Origin: Gammaproteobacteria bacterium
GTDB lineage: Bacteria; Pseudomonadota; Gammaproteobacteria; Pseudomonadales; Azotimanducaceae
Assembly (NCBI GenBank): GCA_026706935.1
Contig: JAPOXV010000018.1
Coordinates: 772,176 to 836,175, forward strand
Direction: 5' to 3'
DNA: 64,000 nt
The translations under genes were made by a program, and so were the position numbers. Positions 18,970 through 28,586 of the stretch are shown here, piece after piece (positions within the stretch are counted from its first letter, which is position 1; each line of letters begins with the position of its first letter). Below the pieces are notes generated by a model. It was not told the origin of the DNA and did no database searches. It saw only the letters and a list, made by a program, of their open reading frames with translations.

Positions 18970-19908
18970 TCATCGAATGTGTGATTTCAATCGCGCAGCG
19001 ATCTGGTTGAAGTTTCTCGATTCCGCGTAGTCGAGCGCGGTCCTACCGTTTAAATCCTGCGCAATTGGGTCCGCGCCAGCTTCAAGTAAAACATCGACCA
19101 CTTGTACGTCCTCTTGCCACCAAGCGTTTGCGGCGACATGCAACGCGGAGCGACCAATTGCCGATCGAGCGTTCGCGTCCGCTCCTCGCTCAAGAAGCAG
19201 TTTTGCCGCTTCGACTTTACCCTCGCGCACTGCGACCATCAACGGCGTTATGTCATGGTCAGCCGGTTCCTCCCCCGGCGACGACAACCTTCGTACTTTT
19301 TCACTGCAAGGCAACGTGCGCGAATCAACATCTACGCCTAGCTTCAACAATACGCTTATTACCGCCATCCATCCGTACGTACAGGCGAGGTGCAACGGCA
19401 ACTCACCGAGTACGCAGGGTGTATCCAGCGGAGCACCAGCATTCACGAGAATTTCTGTAAGTTCCGGTGCTTGTGGTGAATAGCCGTGCGTAACCGAGAG
19501 ATGGATCGGACGCCACTCACCTTCACCTATCGCTTCGGTTTCCCAGACGAAGAAGCCGATTCGTGCCAATTCGCGATCAGGTTTATCGCCGCATTCGAGA
19601 AGCGCTTTCGTCGCACTTACCTGAGAGGCAAGAAGTGCCCAACCGAGCGGCGGGAGTCCATCGACCTGTTCAGCTAAATCAGTCGCCTTCGATAAACTCA
19701 AGATCTGTTCATCTAAACCGAGAGCACACGCACTGTGCAAATCGCACTCGATACCTGTCGCCAACATGTCGTGCGCGGTTTCAGGCGCGTAAAGTGCGGC
19801 GACCTGCAATGGCGATAGATCGGTTTCGGTAGATAAGCCAACGGCAGTTCGCGACTCGCGTTTCGATTCGAGGAGGTCCCGCGCGAGACCATCCCAATCT
19901 CTAGCCAA
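18970..19908 (-). CDS. Ankyrin-repeat protein (312 aa)
   Basis: Solenoid of about seven ankyrin repeats, soluble, no signal peptide. Clear repeats: RPIHLSVTHGYSPQAPELTE, LPLHLACTYGWMAVISVLL, TPLMVAVREGKVEAAKLLL, SALHVAANAWWQEDVQVVDV and RTALDYAESRNFNQIAARL. The start is a TTG (ARDWDGLARDLLESKRES), 30 bp after the stop of the upstream PhyH gene and without a clear ribosome site, so translational coupling is plausible. It is placed between two PhyH dioxygenases, which suggests, but does not prove, that it binds one of them or their target. Confidence 0.88.
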   Translation of the reverse strand: MARDWDGLARDLLESKRESRTAVGLSTETDLSPLQVAALYAPETAHDMLATGIECDLHSACALGLDEQILSLSKATDLAEQVDGLPPLGWALLASQVSATKALLECGDKPDRELARIGFFVWETEAIGEGEWRPIHLSVTHGYSPQAPELTEILVNAGAPLDTPCVLGELPLHLACTYGWMAVISVLLKLGVDVDSRTLPCSEKVRRLSSPGEEPADHDITPLMVAVREGKVEAAKLLLERGADANARSAIGRSALHVAANAWWQEDVQVVDVLLEAGADPIAQDLNGRTALDYAESRNFNQIAARLKSHIR

Positions 19909-19938
19909 CGTCAGCGCATTCCACTAAGACGGGCGGGC

Positions 19939-21060
19939 TTAACCTGCAGCCGCTGCGCGCTCGTTGTGCTCCATCTCGGCAACGATGTCCGTCATGCCTT
20001 CCCATTCATCCCACATGTTGCACATGGCTTGCTTGGAGCGTTCCCACGGGTCATTACCTTCCTCAAACTCCAACCACTGTCCTTGTTGACCCCGGTCAGG
20101 ATGGTCCGTGACCCCGTTTACCACGACGTTCGGTTGACGTTTCTTGTTTCGTATACGGAAGATGATGTTCTTACGCGTTTCCGTGCCGCGTTCGTTGCGT
20201 GTTCCTGAGTGAGGAATGTGGTACATTGCGATGCATGCATCGCCTTTATCCATCAGAATCTGTGTTGGTCGAGGCCATCGTCGACCGTCCGGCGTTGTCT
20301 CCGATGTCTCGTCCGCATATTTCTCAAATATCTCTGGTGGAAGGTAGTTCATGCCACAACGATTCGGACACTCGTGATTCAGGCGCGGCCAACCCGGACC
20401 TTCCGGTCCTAGGTGTCCATTCGTTTCGTATTGCCAACGAAAGAACTTCTCGATGTCGTGATGCGCACCTTTGAGCAAGCATGTCTGCCCACGCCCTTCT
20501 TCGGTCTGATCGTTGAGACATACAAAAACAAACGCAGTAAAACTGCCTAACCCGAGCGTCATAGCAGGGTCTTCGAACAATGGCACCATGTTGTGACCCA
20601 TCACTTCCGGAGATCGACCTAGATCACCTTTTGGCCCGGATGCGAAGTGGCGCGCATAGATTTCCTCTGGCGTGCCTTCCTGTACTTCCTGAGGTGCCGC
20701 GATCGTGATGTTGCCATCCATGTGCACACCCGCACCGTAATACGGCATATCGACATCTCGATACCCCATATTTGTGAACCGTCCCGATGGCTGCGCAGGA
20801 TAGGAGATACCCATTTGACAGATGCTTGGCGGATCGAAATTACCCATCACTTCGTGCAATATCGGCGTGATGTCCGATTTGTTGACGAGATCAGTCATAA
20901 CCGTTTCAGAACCAAGATAACGGCCACGTTTCGGTAACTTCAACGCTGAGAGTGCAGCGTTTACCATGTCGTCGGACACTGCGTTCTTGACGACGATATA
21001 GCCATCTCGATATAACGATTTCTTTTCTTCAGCTGTTAGGTGTCGAGGTTTTGTTGCCAT
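19939..21060 (-). CDS. Phytanoyl-CoA dioxygenase (PhyH) family protein
   Basis: 373-residue Fe(II)/2-oxoglutarate dioxygenase-like protein, longer than and clearly different from the paralogue at 18018-18914. The start AEEKKSLYRDGYIVVKNAV is the classic PhyH N-terminus. The H-x-D pair is GAGVHMDGN and the distal His lies in YHIPHSGTRNERG with Arg close by. The middle is expanded by loops (ARHFASGPKGDLGRSPEVMG). Substrate unknown. It is the first gene of a run that continues into the ankyrin and second PhyH genes. Confidence is high for family, low for role. Confidence 0.9.
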   Translation of the reverse strand: MATKPRHLTAEEKKSLYRDGYIVVKNAVSDDMVNAALSALKLPKRGRYLGSETVMTDLVNKSDITPILHEVMGNFDPPSICQMGISYPAQPSGRFTNMGYRDVDMPYYGAGVHMDGNITIAAPQEVQEGTPEEIYARHFASGPKGDLGRSPEVMGHNMVPLFEDPAMTLGLGSFTAFVFVCLNDQTEEGRGQTCLLKGAHHDIEKFFRWQYETNGHLGPEGPGWPRLNHECPNRCGMNYLPPEIFEKYADETSETTPDGRRWPRPTQILMDKGDACIAMYHIPHSGTRNERGTETRKNIIFRIRNKKRQPNVVVNGVTDHPDRGQQGQWLEFEEGNDPWERSKQAMCNMWDEWEGMTDIVAEMEHNERAAAAG

Positions 21061-21173
21061 CGTGGTATCCGTTCTCTACTTGAATCCGGTTCGTTTCGGC
21101 GCTGCGGAAGGATTTTATGGTTTGCTGTGACTTCATCCGTCGTTAGAAACACGACAGAAGTGATTTTTGACGC

Positions 21174-22130
21174 TCAACAAGGGTGCCAGAGCATTGTTCT
21201 AATCTCGCCGAATTCGCGTCGTAGTTTTTGCCACTCTTCACCGCCGTCCTGCGATCGGTAGACCTGACCGAGATTTGTACAACAAAAAAGCAGGTCTGCA
21301 TCGGCAGCGTTTTCTGCGACCATCCAAGGCGTCGAATTGACGCTGCCAGGAAGATTGCAATCCTCCCAAGTCGAACCCCAATCTCGACTTCGTAAGAGGC
21401 GTCCCGTTGAACCAGGAGGACCATCGCCGTTGCAGAGGAACACGGTGCCATCGTAATCGGCCTTCGGTTTGATGCCGCGAGTGTATTGCCAAGGCGAGTC
21501 AAGTTCCCGCCACTCCCACGACGCTGCGTCATCGAACGATTCGTATAGTCCTAACGCTGTCGCAGTCAATAGCTTTCGCTTTCCTTCCACCTCCGCAATT
21601 GCAATGTCGTGAATATCAGGAAAACGAAAACCTTCCTCCGATCGTTCCCATGTTTCTCCATAGTCTCGTGAGCGATGAACGGCATCAATCTCTGCACTCG
21701 CCCAGATCGTCGCGTCGTCCATCGGATCGAAGCGAATTCGCGTGATCCGTGGTTTGCCGATTGGACATTCATCCACCAGTTGGATCGGTAACCGCTCCCA
21801 CGTACGGCCAGCATCATCTGATCGAAAAATCGCGCCAGGATTCGTTCCGATGAAGATCCTATGGGAATCTGATACGCTTTGGGTCACCGACCAAATCTGC
21901 TTCCCATCGCCCGGTGACGGTACGAACTGCCCTCTTCCATCTTCATCCTGACGTAGCAATCCAATGTCGGTACCCGCCCAAACGACACCTGGTTGGTCAG
22001 CGTGGGACGAAAGCGCCCACGTTCGCATCTCAACCGGTAGTCCTTCGAACGCAAAACGCCACGATTCCCCTAAATCGTCGCTACGCCAGACTCCCCAGCC
22101 TACCGTACCAGCGTATACCGAAACGTCCAT
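21174..22130 (-). CDS. Asp-box (BNR/sialidase-like) beta-propeller protein
   Basis: 318 residues made of repeated Asp-box hairpins (S-x-D-x-G-x-x-W). At least six are visible: RSDDLGESWRF, RSDDAGRTWERL, RSRDYGETWERS, the weaker ESFDDAASWEW, RSRDWGSTWEDC and RSQDGGEEWQKL. This is the fold of sortilin/Vps10 and sialidase-like propellers. No catalytic sialidase Arg triad or Tyr/Glu pair could be identified, so an enzyme activity is not claimed. There is no signal peptide (start MDVSVYAGTVGWGVW), so it appears cytoplasmic. It lies between the PhyH genes and an antiporter on the same strand. Confidence 0.85.
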   Translation of the reverse strand: MDVSVYAGTVGWGVWRSDDLGESWRFAFEGLPVEMRTWALSSHADQPGVVWAGTDIGLLRQDEDGRGQFVPSPGDGKQIWSVTQSVSDSHRIFIGTNPGAIFRSDDAGRTWERLPIQLVDECPIGKPRITRIRFDPMDDATIWASAEIDAVHRSRDYGETWERSEEGFRFPDIHDIAIAEVEGKRKLLTATALGLYESFDDAASWEWRELDSPWQYTRGIKPKADYDGTVFLCNGDGPPGSTGRLLRSRDWGSTWEDCNLPGSVNSTPWMVAENAADADLLFCCTNLGQVYRSQDGGEEWQKLRREFGEIRTMLWHPC

Positions 22131-22250
22131 GTCCGTTCCTTCAAATCTGTTTGGGATAAATTGTCGTCACCACGTTACTTTGCTGCTAATCCACTAAGTC
22201 AATACGTATCGTCGAGTTGAGCAAACGCAGTGATCATCGTCGAACACGGA

Positions 22251-24026
22251 TTAAGCGGTAAAGAAGGCGATGGTCGTCCACAGTATCCCTGCAAGCACAG
22301 CAGCAACCGTCGCTTGAGGTATTTGTGTGCGGACGTGATCCATCAGATCGCAACCGGTGCACACGGAACTAAGCACCGTTGTATCTGAGATTGGTGAACA
22401 CTGGTCGCCGTAAACGCTGCCGTCCATCACAGCTGCAAAACACAACGTCATATATAGATAGGGATGCGAGAGATCAGTGCCTTCTGCAATCGCCCACGCA
22501 AGCGGCATCGCTAGGGGAAACGCCACCGCATACGTACCCCAACTTGACCCGGTCGAAAACGCAATCGTCATGGTCATAACCTGCAAGATCACCGGCAACA
22601 AGAAATAAGGAAGCGCATCACCGAGTAGATCGACCAAATAAGCGCCGCCACCTGTGATCTGACTAACCGCACCAATCGTTAGCGCCAGCAGCAGTATCAC
22701 AGATCCCAGTACAACACCTTTAAAACCGGTTTCATACCCCTGTATCAATTCCCTGAGCGACATACCTTTCGCGAGCGCGACAACAGAAGCAAACAACAAT
22801 GCAGCGCCGAATGCCCAGTGCACTTCGGGTGAACCGAATGCGATGAAAGTACCGATCGCAACACCGATCAAAATCGCTAGAGGTAGGACGAATTCGAGAA
22901 GATTAGGTTTGTAGTGATCGGGAACATCGCTGGATTGAAGTTCTCTCGAAGCAAGCACTTGGGCGGTCGGTGAATCAAGTTCGTTACTCGTACGTGCCCT
23001 GTGAATCGCAGCTTTCAGCTCTTTGTTTAGATAGAGTGGTTTTTCGACACTCACCAAGAACGTGCCTAGGACAGCGAATATCGCATAAAAACAAAACGGA
23101 ACGCTTGCGAAGAAGAACGCGATCCGATCGGCTTCCGTAGCTAAGAAGGAAACGCCAGCAACGAAGATGAACGCTTGAACGTAACCCGGCCATGCGTTGA
23201 ACGCAAGTTGGGATGCGATCGGCGACGCCGTCGAATCAACGATGTATGCGAGCTCTTCGTGACTGATCCGCTCTTGATCAGCGATCGGCTTAACCGTCGT
23301 ACCGACGAGAACCGTGCTAACGGTACCGCCTTGAAAGAAGATGACGCCTAATCCCCACGCGACCAGCTTCGCTGTTTTTGGACCTCGTACGAAACGGTCG
23401 GTGACATATTGCGCGAACGCTTGCGCCGCACCGGTCCTCGACCAAACACCCATCAATCCGCCAAGCAACCATAGATACAAGACCAATACGCTTGCGGCCG
23501 CAGTCGTACCTAAGTGCTCTATGACGACTGCGCCGAATATATCGTAATCGGTGAGGATAAAGGCACCGGACACGATACCCCCAAGCAACGCCGTGATCGG
23601 TTCGCGTGTGACCCAGCACAGCAACACAGCGACGAGTGCCGGTAGTAAAGACCAGAAGCCCCAGTGGCGAGAAACGACATACTGCCAGTACGAAGTCGAG
23701 CCGTTCTCGTCAGTCTGCATAACGAATTCCTCGTCGATGCCTGGATCTTCAGCCAGATCGCGTATTCGGTCTGGATGTAACGCTGCGCGTTCGTACGGCG
23801 TGAACGAGACGTATCGGGGAGCTTCGCGAAAGACGTAGAACAACTGGTTGTTTGCGTCTCGTTGGACGTCCAACTCAATTGGTTCAACGTTCCACGTTGG
23901 GCTCACGAAACGTCCTACTACTACAGAAAGGAGGAGTAGCCCGACTAACAGACCAAACTTCCAGAAGCCCTCTCGCAGGTTGAGTTTTGCCATGGAAATG
24001 ACCGACGACTTTTGGCTATTGTCCAT
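22251..24026 (-). CDS. NhaC-family Na+/H+ antiporter-like transporter
   Basis: 591-residue inner-membrane transporter with 11-13 hydrophobic helices. The NhaC hallmark near the C-terminus, MDGSVYGDQCSPISDTTVLS, is intact, as is the serine-rich MTIAFSTGSSWGTYAVAFPL segment. NhaC relatives exchange Na+/H+ or malate/lactate, so the substrate is open. Unusual is a periplasmic-type insertion of about 80 residues between the first helix and the rest (residues about 40-120), rich in charged residues. ATG start. It follows the Lol-type cluster after a gap of about 245 bp in which I see no gene. Confidence 0.88.
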   Translation of the reverse strand: MDNSQKSSVISMAKLNLREGFWKFGLLVGLLLLSVVVGRFVSPTWNVEPIELDVQRDANNQLFYVFREAPRYVSFTPYERAALHPDRIRDLAEDPGIDEEFVMQTDENGSTSYWQYVVSRHWGFWSLLPALVAVLLCWVTREPITALLGGIVSGAFILTDYDIFGAVVIEHLGTTAAASVLVLYLWLLGGLMGVWSRTGAAQAFAQYVTDRFVRGPKTAKLVAWGLGVIFFQGGTVSTVLVGTTVKPIADQERISHEELAYIVDSTASPIASQLAFNAWPGYVQAFIFVAGVSFLATEADRIAFFFASVPFCFYAIFAVLGTFLVSVEKPLYLNKELKAAIHRARTSNELDSPTAQVLASRELQSSDVPDHYKPNLLEFVLPLAILIGVAIGTFIAFGSPEVHWAFGAALLFASVVALAKGMSLRELIQGYETGFKGVVLGSVILLLALTIGAVSQITGGGAYLVDLLGDALPYFLLPVILQVMTMTIAFSTGSSWGTYAVAFPLAMPLAWAIAEGTDLSHPYLYMTLCFAAVMDGSVYGDQCSPISDTTVLSSVCTGCDLMDHVRTQIPQATVAAVLAGILWTTIAFFTA

Positions 24027-24271
24027 AGAGAGTCACAACGTGACTAATAAGTCGGGATCACTTTCGTCCGAAATGAAAGCGTGACGTGCAAATTTCGCAA
24101 GCCGATGGTCCGCTGAACTCGTTTCAGCGGTGTCAATATCGACGTGCGTCGTTCGATTACGACAAATCTGCTCGCTGCATGCTTCGATATTTACGTTACA
24201 AATTGCCTAGGCGTCTTCGCGCCGCACACGAGGCACCTTCAAGTATTCAGAACGAAACACGCCACGCGGAA

Positions 24272-25462
24272 CTAGGCGGCTCGATTCAATGCATACACTG
24301 GACTTTCGATCAAAGCTAGTCGTAAAGGTCTCACTAACGCAAGACCACCAAGAACGACAGCAATCGCGACCGCGCCGATTACGTCGAACGGAGCTATGCG
24401 TGATGGGAGCTCGTCAAACGTCGACTGCTCAAGGATGCTGACCCCTAGCAGTTCATCAAAGGTATCAAAGATCACATTAATGTTGTTGGCGATGACGAAT
24501 CCCAACACCAGCCCGAGCGTAATCCCCGTCAACGTGATAAGACCACCCTGTAAGGCGAAAGCACCGAGTAACTGACGCCGCGAAGCGCCGATCGTCGAAA
24601 GGATTGCGATGTCCGATCGTTTGATATTTATCAGCATTGCTTGTCCGGCGACAATGTTGAACGAAGCGAGCATCAAGACCAACGTCATAAGAATGTACAT
24701 CGCACTTCGCTCTAACTGATACGCTCGAAACGCCTCACCGTACTTTTCGATCCACGTTACGACCGTCGAGTCGTTTACAAACACTTCTGAAACACGAAAC
24801 GGGTCAGTAACGGAAACGTTCCAACCGAGTTTGCCCGTCCTCTGTAGCGGCGTTCCCACAATCGAATCAATGTCAACGAACGCCGAACCTGCATCGACTT
24901 CCGTTATAAAGCGAAATAGGCCTGAGATGATGTAGGTGGCACTCTGAGTCTGCAAACCCGCTGATGTCGGTGAGACAAACGTTAGATCAAGACGGTCGCC
25001 GACAGTCAGACCCAGTCGTGATGCGAGATCGCGCGAAAGCGCAACTTGATTTGCAGCGCCGCCCGTCGCAAGTTCCCCTTCGACAAAACTAAGCTTCCCT
25101 GCGGCACCCGCTTCAAGGTCGATGCCGACCAAGTCAACGGTAATCGTGACACCGTCGCCACCACGAACGAACGACATACCTTGAAACTCACGCTGAACAT
25201 TCGTAACGTCCGTCATCGAACTGATCTTGTCGAACTGCGCCTCACTGAAGTGATCAGCGGTGAGGAAAGCGTGCGGTACGACTCGGAGTAATCGATCACG
25301 TCGCTCGTCTGTGAGCCCGTTAAAGACGCTTGCTACTACGATCATCAACATGATGCCCAGTGCAAGTCCGACAACCGAAATCGCGTTGACGAGCTTCGAG
25401 AACCCCGATGCGCCGATAAAGAGGTAGCGCAATCCAACCTTACGGGTAAATAGATCAACCAT
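24272..25462 (-). CDS. LolC/LolE-type permease of lipoprotein-release ABC system
   Basis: 396-residue FtsX-fold permease with four TM helices: one at about 20-45 and three from about 255 onward, with a large periplasmic domain between. The N-terminal FIGASGFSKLVNAISVVGLALGIMLMIVVASVFNG stretch (split here by the helix start) and the late DIAILSTIGASRRQLLGAFALQGG coupling-helix motif are typical. With the adjacent ATPase and second permease it would extract lipoproteins from the inner membrane for LolA. Its start overlaps the end of the ATPase gene by 8 bp. Which permease is LolC and which LolE cannot be fixed from motifs alone. Confidence 0.88.
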   Translation of the reverse strand: MVDLFTRKVGLRYLFIGASGFSKLVNAISVVGLALGIMLMIVVASVFNGLTDERRDRLLRVVPHAFLTADHFSEAQFDKISSMTDVTNVQREFQGMSFVRGGDGVTITVDLVGIDLEAGAAGKLSFVEGELATGGAANQVALSRDLASRLGLTVGDRLDLTFVSPTSAGLQTQSATYIISGLFRFITEVDAGSAFVDIDSIVGTPLQRTGKLGWNVSVTDPFRVSEVFVNDSTVVTWIEKYGEAFRAYQLERSAMYILMTLVLMLASFNIVAGQAMLINIKRSDIAILSTIGASRRQLLGAFALQGGLITLTGITLGLVLGFVIANNINVIFDTFDELLGVSILEQSTFDELPSRIAPFDVIGAVAIAVVLGGLALVRPLRLALIESPVYALNRAA

Positions 25463-26135
25463 CGGCTATCAACCGTCCGTCGTCTAAACGAACGGTACGG
25501 TGGGCGAATGCGCCGCTCCCTTCGTCATGCGACACAATCACAAACGCAGTACCGTGCGCTTCGCTAATCGATCGAATGAGTTCCATGACGAGATTAGCGC
25601 TTTCCGAATCTAAACTGCCCGTCGGCTCGTCCGCGAGTACGACTTTGGGCTCGCCGACGACAGCTCGAGCCACCGCGACACGTAGACGTTCGCCACCCGA
25701 CAACTGTTTGGGCAGATGATCCATACGTTCATCGAGCTCTATTTCACGTAAAAGTTCCTTGGCTTTTGATGTCGCATCCTTGGTTGAATCGCCACGAATC
25801 AACAACGGCATCGCGACGTTTTCGAGCGCTGTGAACTCCGGTAAGAGATGGTGAAACTGATACACGAATCCCAAAGCACGGTTTCGCAATATCGCACGTT
25901 CCTTCGATGTACTCGCCGTCAAATTCGAACCATCAATCCACACTTCACCTGCGTCCGCATCGAGTAGTCCAGCCAAAATATGGAGAAGCGTGCTCTTACC
26001 AGAGCCAGAACGACCAAAGACACACACTCTCTCACCGGTACCGATCGTAAGATCGATCCCTTCTAACACGTGCAGGGCACGTCGACCGTCGTCAAACGTT
26101 TTCGTGAGCCCCTTGCCGATCAGAACGTCATTCAT
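25455..26135 (-). CDS. lolD: Lipoprotein-release ABC transporter ATPase (LolD-like)
   Basis: 226-residue ATPase, normal LolD length. Walker A is [11 protein letters not shown], the Q-loop region is FVYQFHHLLPEFTALENVAMP (the LLPEF element is characteristic of LolD), the signature is LSGGERLRVAVARA, Walker B is VVLADEPTGSLD and the switch His is in VIVSHD. It sits between two FtsX-type permeases with 8-bp overlaps on both sides, so the three form one transcriptional and structural unit, LolCDE-like. Drives lipoprotein transfer to LolA in the cytoplasmic membrane. Confidence 0.9.
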   Translation of the reverse strand: MNDVLIGKGLTKTFDDGRRALHVLEGIDLTIGTGERVCVFGRSGSGKSTLLHILAGLLDADAGEVWIDGSNLTASTSKERAILRNRALGFVYQFHHLLPEFTALENVAMPLLIRGDSTKDATSKAKELLREIELDERMDHLPKQLSGGERLRVAVARAVVGEPKVVLADEPTGSLDSESANLVMELIRSISEAHGTAFVIVSHDEGSGAFAHRTVRLDDGRLIADG

Positions 26136-27387
26136 CGCGCAGAATCTCAGAAGGAGCTAACCGGGTCGCACGCCAAGCTGGGTAGAGCGAACCGACGGTC
26201 ACCATCGCGACGGTCAAGACCACGACTCGCAATACGTCGCTCGTCTGCAACACCACACTCAATTCATGCAATGCGAATCCGTCTCTTAGCGAGACCCCGA
26301 TGAGTTGTGAGAGTAGCTCGTGTAACGTCGGAAGTGCCAAACCGATCAACCAAGCGAGCACGATACAGACAAGTAGGCTCCCGAGTGCGATCACCCAAGC
26401 GGTTGCAACGAAGGAAATCAACACCGTTACCGTACTGCCCCCCAAAGTTCTCAACACGGCAACGTCCCCTCTTCGGCTATGGACCAACATCACCATGTTT
26501 GAAACGAGATTGAATGTCGCGACTGCTACTAGCATCGATAACAACAGGAAGAGCAAGTTCTTGAATCTATGTAAGAAGTTGTACAAAGCGCCGAATAAGT
26601 CTTGCCATGTTGACGCAAACAGATCGCGATCGTTTGCGGTTAAGTAGATATGAAAAAACGCGCTCGATACGTCAAGCGGGTTCTGTAATCTGAGAAATGC
26701 GGCATTCGCCGAGCTAGGTAACTGGAGAAGCCGTCTCGCGTCTTCGCGATTGATGTAGGCAACCATCGAATCCAGACTCGTCTGGGTGTCAGCAAAACCT
26801 GCTACCTTGAAGCGTTTCTGCCGAGGCATGTACCCAAATGGTGAGATTCCCTCCGCAGCAAGGGTTACCAATACCGTATCGCCCACGGTCGCACCGATTT
26901 CCCGTGCCAAACCACTCCCTAACAGGATCGCAAACTGACCTGATGTCAGTGCACTCCAACGCATTTCATCGTCAAGACCGTCACGCGTTACGAATGCCTC
27001 GATGCTATAAGGATCTACGCCTATAAACTGCGCTCGTTCAACTGCGTTCGCCGAACTCAGGAGTCCACTGGACTGCATGACCATCGCCGTTGCCGTAACG
27101 GAGGCAACAGCTGAAGCGACTCGTTCTCCTAAATCTTTCTCGACGCCTTTCGGATTGGATAGTGTGACGTGTGGTACGAAGCCTAGAACGTTCTTATTTA
27201 GGTCGCGTTGGAATCCCGCTACGATGCCTTGGACAACTAGGAGCGTCGTGATTGAAATGACGAGTCCTAGTATCGATGTTTTGGTAACGAACATCAACGC
27301 AACGTCTCTAGTAAGTAAGTACCGCCAGCTCAGCAGTATCGAAAGTGGGTGGAACAATGCCCGATTCATTTGCGACTCACTTCCCAC
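26128..27387 (-). CDS. LolC/LolE-type permease, first gene of the Lol unit
   Basis: 419-residue FtsX-fold permease with a first TM helix near 28-52 and three at the C-terminus. It has the GDVAVLRTLGGSTVTVLISFV coupling segment (about 315-335, listed from the conserved Gly). The GTG at 27387 gives MGSESQ before a second candidate ATG at 27369 (MNRALFHPLSILLSWRYL). The ATG is preceded by GGAAGTGAG at good spacing and puts the amphipathic start where family members have it, so 27369 is the likelier start. Pairs with the permease at 24272-25462 and the ATPase between them. Confidence 0.87.
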   Translation of the reverse strand: MGSESQMNRALFHPLSILLSWRYLLTRDVALMFVTKTSILGLVISITTLLVVQGIVAGFQRDLNKNVLGFVPHVTLSNPKGVEKDLGERVASAVASVTATAMVMQSSGLLSSANAVERAQFIGVDPYSIEAFVTRDGLDDEMRWSALTSGQFAILLGSGLAREIGATVGDTVLVTLAAEGISPFGYMPRQKRFKVAGFADTQTSLDSMVAYINREDARRLLQLPSSANAAFLRLQNPLDVSSAFFHIYLTANDRDLFASTWQDLFGALYNFLHRFKNLLFLLLSMLVAVATFNLVSNMVMLVHSRRGDVAVLRTLGGSTVTVLISFVATAWVIALGSLLVCIVLAWLIGLALPTLHELLSQLIGVSLRDGFALHELSVVLQTSDVLRVVVLTVAMVTVGSLYPAWRATRLAPSEILRDE

Positions 27388-27423
27388 GCGTGCTTAGATT
27401 CGATGGAAGACATGAATACCACG

Positions 27424-28452
27424 TCACAACGCTTCGAAGGCTGTCTCGAAATCACCGAAGCGATGCATCTCCAGATCCCCCGAAGATTTACGCTCAACGA
27501 GCAACGCAGACAAACGCCAGCGATTAATTAGCTCCATGCTGGTTTCAATGCCTTTCACAGCAAGTGCGGTAGCCCAAGCGTCTGCCGTGGTCGCTTCCTC
27601 AGCGTATACGGACACTAATAACAGCTCATGATCGACCGGTCTACCGTCAATAGGATCAATCAAATGACTAAATTGTTCATCATCATAGGTCTTGATATTT
27701 CGATACGTTCCAGAAGTGGCAACAGCGCCAGTACTTAATTCAAGATAACCCAAGACCTGATCAGGCTCTTGCGGATTCTCGATGCCGACTCGCCACGGTG
27801 TTCCGGATGCGTTAGAACCGTTTACTCGTACCTCGCCACCGATATCGATGAGAAAGTCTTCGCAATCCAAGGCGAGAGTACGCGCAGCTAGAGTATCTAC
27901 AGCAAATCCCTTCGCGATGCCGGAGTAATCAATACGCAAATCGACAAGGTTTTTCTTGATCGCAGCCGGAACTTCGCGGATTTCCAGATGACCAAACCCA
28001 GTCCGCATCCGAATATCGTTAATCTCTTCACGCGTCGGTAGGCTAACGGGAGTTGAGTTTCCGAACCCCCACCGTTCAACAAACGTTGCCACCGATGGAT
28101 CGAACGCACCTTGGCTGGCGACGAAAATGCGCCTTGCGTGCGAAGTTACGGTAAGGAAGTCGGATGAGACCGGTATCCATTCCACGCTTGTATTTTTGTT
28201 GATTTTTGAGAGTTCCGAATCGTCCTGATACGTTGAGAAAATCAACGTCAATCGTTCAAGTTCTCGCGTGATCGTCGCCTCGTCGAGCGATTGATCGCAT
28301 ATCGTCTCGACGCGGAAATAAGTTCCCATCGTAGACCCGGTGATAACCCGGTTATCGTGCGGTGCGCATGAAGTCGCTAGTGCTAGGAGAATTAACGACG
28401 CGAACGTAGTTCGAGACGCGCATTTCAAAGTGAGGAAGAATGTCACGTTCAA
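27424..28452 (-). CDS. apbE: FAD:protein FMN transferase, lipoprotein form
   Basis: 342 residues. ApbE attaches FMN covalently to Thr in target proteins such as NqrB/C and RnfD/G. The signal peptide ends in a lipobox (ALATSCAPHD), so it is a periplasmic lipoprotein, as common for ApbE. Family motifs: TGSTMGTYFRVE at the start of the domain, IDYSGIAKGFAVD around the FAD-binding site, DIGGEVRVNG, and SHLIDPIDGRPVDH with the Mg-binding Asp region (TADAWATAL). ATG start. No Nqr or Rnf genes are in the window. Divergent from the symporter gene, sharing the 28453-28586 promoter region. Confidence 0.95.
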   Translation of the reverse strand: MNVTFFLTLKCASRTTFASLILLALATSCAPHDNRVITGSTMGTYFRVETICDQSLDEATITRELERLTLIFSTYQDDSELSKINKNTSVEWIPVSSDFLTVTSHARRIFVASQGAFDPSVATFVERWGFGNSTPVSLPTREEINDIRMRTGFGHLEIREVPAAIKKNLVDLRIDYSGIAKGFAVDTLAARTLALDCEDFLIDIGGEVRVNGSNASGTPWRVGIENPQEPDQVLGYLELSTGAVATSGTYRNIKTYDDEQFSHLIDPIDGRPVDHELLLVSVYAEEATTADAWATALAVKGIETSMELINRWRLSALLVERKSSGDLEMHRFGDFETAFEAL

Positions 28453-28586
28453 ATCGTTACTCTAGGAAATTAACTATACACAAAGACAGTTTTTCTGAAT
28501 CTTTACTGAACTAACTTTATGATTGCGCGTCGCATTCTGGCGGTCAGAACCTAAATAACAGACCGTCGTTAATCCGAGGAGTCACC

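Noticed and set aside
21174..22130. Sialidase activity for the Asp-box protein
   Set aside because: Only the Asp-box scaffold is visible; no Arg triad or Tyr/Glu pair could be identified.
24027..24271. Small plus-strand frames between the antiporter and the Lol genes
   Set aside because: Short, Arg/Ser-rich, with no ribosome sites and no family features; they overlap the coding ends of neighbours.
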